A DNA stretch of 16,400 nucleotides from assembly GCA_021813065.1 (NCBI GenBank), contig JAKALZ010000005.1, positions 1 to 16,400 of the forward strand, written 5' to 3'. Below, piece after piece: positions 14,444 to 16,400 of the stretch. The position numbers were made by a program, and so were the translations under genes. Within the stretch, counting starts at the first letter, position 1. Each line of letters opens with the position of its first letter. Under the pieces are notes generated by a model. The model worked only from the letters and a program-made list of their open reading frames with translations. It did no database searches and was not told where the DNA came from. Source of the stretch: a bacterium (GTDB lineage: Bacteria; Spirochaetota; Spirochaetia; Treponematales; Rectinemataceae).

Positions 14444-15469
14444 ATGATGCGTACAAAGCATTTCATCGCCATTATTCTAATGTGTGGAGCACTCTCAATT
14501 ATGAGTGGCTCGGTGTGGGCTCAAGCGAATCAGTCCGCCAGCCCAGAGCTTACGATCTGGACCTACGATTCCTTCATTTCTGAGTGGGGACCGGCCGCGC
14601 AGATCGCGGAAGCGTTCACAAAAACCTACGGCATCAAGCTTCATTTTGTCTCGAAAGGCGATGGAGGAGCCCTCCTCTCTTCGCTTTTAGACGCAACAAA
14701 AACGCCAAACGCGGATGTCGTGATCGGCTTGGACAATAATCAGCTCGAAAAAGCGACCGCGAGCGGATTGTTTACCCCTCTCCAGCTTAAAAATCTTGGT
14801 CAGATTAAGAAATCTTTGCTCATCGATCCATCGAACCGACTCATCCCATTCGACTATGGCCAATTCGCCTTCATATGGGATTCGCAGAGCGGAATTGAGC
14901 CGCCATCCTCGCTTGAAGATTTAACAAAGCTGAAATATCAAAAAAAAATTATCATCATGGATCCGCGCACATCGACTCCTGGTCTCGGCTTTCTCGCCTG
15001 GACAGAAACGGTGTACGGAAACGGATGGAGAGACTACTGGAAGCGGCTTGCACCTTCGATTCTCGCGATGACGCCGAGCTGGGACACGGGATACGGTCTT
15101 TTCACGAAGGGCGAGGCACCGCTTGTGCTCAGCTATTCAACGAGTCCGGCCTACCACAAAGCTTACGAGAATACCGAACGTTACAAATCTCTTCAGTTTA
15201 AAGAGGGCCATCCGGTACAGATAGAACTCGCGGGGGTGCTTGCCACGAGCCGTTACCGCGACAATGCCCAGAAATTCATCGATTTTTTTATATCAGCGGA
15301 GTGCCAAGCATTTTTGCCTGAAACGCAGTGGATGTTTCCCGCGAACACTGCGACGAAACTGCCCTCCTCATTTTCCGTGGCTGGTCGATATCCAACGCGT
15401 ACGGGAGAGATCCGCGACATCGATCGCGATCCCTCAGACGCCGCCAATCTGCTTGTAGGCACACCATAA
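14444..15469 (+). CDS. thiB: Thiamine ABC transporter, periplasmic substrate-binding protein
   Basis: Captures thiamine (or its phosphates) outside the inner membrane and delivers it to the ThiP permease. The protein is 341 residues. An N-terminal signal peptide (MMRTK, a hydrophobic core, then probable cleavage after VWA near residue 26) is present. A Cys at 14 lies in ILMC, a poor lipobox, so lipoprotein anchoring is possible but less likely. The mature part opens with LTIWTYDSF, then WGP, and has DVVIGLDNN, all close to E. coli TbpA/ThiB. Two tandem ATGs (14444, 14447) are possible; GGAGG is 5 and 8 bases away respectively. It is directly controlled by the preceding TPP riboswitch and is followed by thiP. 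Confidence 0.95.
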   Translation: MMRTKHFIAIILMCGALSIMSGSVWAQANQSASPELTIWTYDSFISEWGPAAQIAEAFTKTYGIKLHFVSKGDGGALLSSLLDATKTPNADVVIGLDNNQLEKATASGLFTPLQLKNLGQIKKSLLIDPSNRLIPFDYGQFAFIWDSQSGIEPPSSLEDLTKLKYQKKIIIMDPRTSTPGLGFLAWTETVYGNGWRDYWKRLAPSILAMTPSWDTGYGLFTKGEAPLVLSYSTSPAYHKAYENTERYKSLQFKEGHPVQIELAGVLATSRYRDNAQKFIDFFISAECQAFLPETQWMFPANTATKLPSSFSVAGRYPTRTGEIRDIDRDPSDAANLLVGTP

Positions 15470-15500
15470 AGCGATGAAAACAGGAATTCGCGCCTGCGCT

Positions 15501-15516
15501 TCGCGAGAGAACGCGA
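15501..15516 (+). other. Small hairpin at the thiP ribosome binding region
   Basis: TCGCG (15501-15505) and CGCGA (15512-15516) form a perfect 5-bp stem with AGAGAA in the loop, ending one base before the thiP ATG. The loop holds the only Shine-Dalgarno-like sequence. It may limit independent thiP initiation and favour coupling to thiB translation. Confidence 0.35.
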
Positions 15517-15517
15517 C

Positions 15518-16400
15518 ATGAGCGCGAACCTTATGAAAAAGAGCAGAGCCTCAGCGATTGTGCTCTATGTGGGGCTCTGCGCCATTCTCTTTTTGTCGCT
15601 CGCGCCTCTTGTCGCGTTCTTAAAAGTTTCGTTGGCTCGCGCGCTAACCGCGGTAATGACGCACGCTGTATCCGATCCTAATTCGGCAATCGACAACCAA
15701 TGGCAAGTTTTCGCGGCGATTCCTGTCGCGATTGTGCTGAAAAGCCTTCGCTTCACGCTGTTGCAATCGGCAGCGAGCACTATGCTCGCGCTCGCCATCG
15801 GCCTGCCCGGCGCCTGGCTTGCCGCGCGCTTTGACTTCCGCGGGCGTCGGGTCCTGCTCGCGCTCGCGGCAATACCATTCTGCTTTCCTCCCATCCTCGT
15901 GATTCTGGCCTTCATTCTCTATTACGGCAAAGAAGGCATGCTCTCACAGGTATACGCCCTTGTTGGCGGGCGCTCGCACGAGTATCGGGGGCTGCTCTAT
16001 AGTTTCTGGGGCATTGTGATGGTGCATGCGTTCTACAATTTCCCAATCGCGGTGCATCAAGTCTCCGCGCATTGGATGCGGATTCCAACCTCGCAATCTG
16101 AAGCGGCACGTACCCTCGGCGCGGGAAAAATCCGCGCATTCCGTGTTGGGGTGCTTCCCGAGCTTCTCCCGAGCGTGACCCAGGCTGCGGGGCTTATTTT
16201 TCTCTACTGCTTTTTCAGTTTCACCACAGTCCTCGTGTTCGGTGGTCGCGCGGGAACGACTCTGGAGGTGCGGATCTATCAGGCGCTTCGGTATCAGTCG
16301 AATCTGCCGCTCTCCACCGTGTACGCGGCTGTAGAGACCCTTTTCGCCCTTGCGAGTATCTATGTGCTCACCAGACACGGTCGCAAAGGAATAGCGCACG
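15518..16400 (+). CDS. thiP: Thiamine ABC transporter permease (cut by window edge)
   Basis: Inner-membrane channel subunit of the thiamine importer. The visible 294 codons begin MSANLMKKSRAS and contain several hydrophobic helices. The permease EAA loop, which docks the ATPase subunit, is clear: EAARTLGAGKIRAF, then VLPELLP (about residues 205-227). ThiP proteins usually have two fused permease halves; only the first and the start of the linker are visible. The ATG at 15518 has only GAGAG upstream, within a hairpin loop; a second in-frame ATG is at 15533. It follows thiB by 48 bases. The ATPase gene thiQ would be expected beyond the right edge. The family call rests on the EAA motif and on thiB being adjacent. 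Confidence 0.9.
   Translation, partial: MSANLMKKSRASAIVLYVGLCAILFLSLAPLVAFLKVSLARALTAVMTHAVSDPNSAIDNQWQVFAAIPVAIVLKSLRFTLLQSAASTMLALAIGLPGAWLAARFDFRGRRVLLALAAIPFCFPPILVILAFILYYGKEGMLSQVYALVGGRSHEYRGLLYSFWGIVMVHAFYNFPIAVHQVSAHWMRIPTSQSEAARTLGAGKIRAFRVGVLPELLPSVTQAAGLIFLYCFFSFTTVLVFGGRAGTTLEVRIYQALRYQSNLPLSTVYAAVETLFALASIYVLTRHGRKGIAH

Noticed and set aside
15565..15915. Minus-strand open frame opposite thiP
   Set aside because: The plus-strand frame encodes a permease with a clear EAA loop. The antisense product is arginine- and alanine-rich, without features.
1..16400. Mobile element, prophage, CRISPR array or defence system
   Set aside because: No transposase, integrase, terminal repeats, spaced direct repeats, toxin-antitoxin or restriction genes were seen. 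The tRNA genes show no duplicated 3' fragment that would mark an attachment site.

Overview
The window is an ordinary chromosomal core segment of a bacterium with an outer membrane (it encodes apolipoprotein N-acyltransferase). By eye it is about half GC. The gene content and neighbourhoods are what I would expect of a spirochaete, Treponema-like or a close relative: a TPP-riboswitch-controlled thiBP transporter, a compact rpmF-acpP-rnc cluster, tig-clpP-clpX, and tRNA genes without an encoded CCA. This placement is an inference from gene families and layout, not a measured phylogeny. I see no insertion sequence, prophage, CRISPR array, plasmid function or defence cassette.

Layout. 1-2732 is on the minus strand: a small unknown membrane protein, then gltX, then glnS (cut by the window edge). 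A plus-strand HIT-family gene (2759-3259) starts only 26 bases from the membrane-protein gene and runs tail to tail into thiamine pyrophosphokinase (3233-3883, minus; 27-base overlap). cca (3947-5329, plus) runs tail to tail into rnc (5304-6110, minus; 26-base overlap), which ends the minus-strand series coaD - rpmF - acpP - rnc. lnt (7361-8965), an unknown 135-residue protein and an AmrS-like radical SAM enzyme follow on the plus strand. Five tRNA genes (His-GTG, Arg-TCG, Lys-CTT, Leu-TAG, Gly-GCC; 10352-10944) end at a strong intrinsic terminator. Then come tig, clpP, clpX, a TPP riboswitch, thiB and the start of thiP. No stretch longer than 300 bases lacks a gene; the longest gap is 7175-7360, the divergent coaD/lnt control region.

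How the genes work together. One theme is tRNA maturation and charging: GltX and GlnS, the CCA-adding enzyme needed because none of the five tRNA genes encodes CCA, and RNase III. A second is protein quality control: trigger factor with the ClpXP protease. A third is cofactors: thiamine is imported by ThiB/ThiP under TPP-riboswitch control and converted to TPP by the pyrophosphokinase at 3233-3883, while CoaD makes the CoA precursor that ultimately supplies the phosphopantetheine arm of ACP.

I did not find a convincing new multi-gene system. The best leads are small: a tRNA-Gly with C instead of the near-invariant T at T-loop position 55; an AmrS-like radical SAM enzyme that lacks its usual C-terminal cysteine segment and is translationally coupled to an unknown protein; a TPP aptamer that itself contains the thiB Shine-Dalgarno and sits 8 bases after clpX; an 8-bp inverted repeat joining the tRNA-Leu leader to its own acceptor strand; and a rearranged copy of the tig 3' end lying before clpP.
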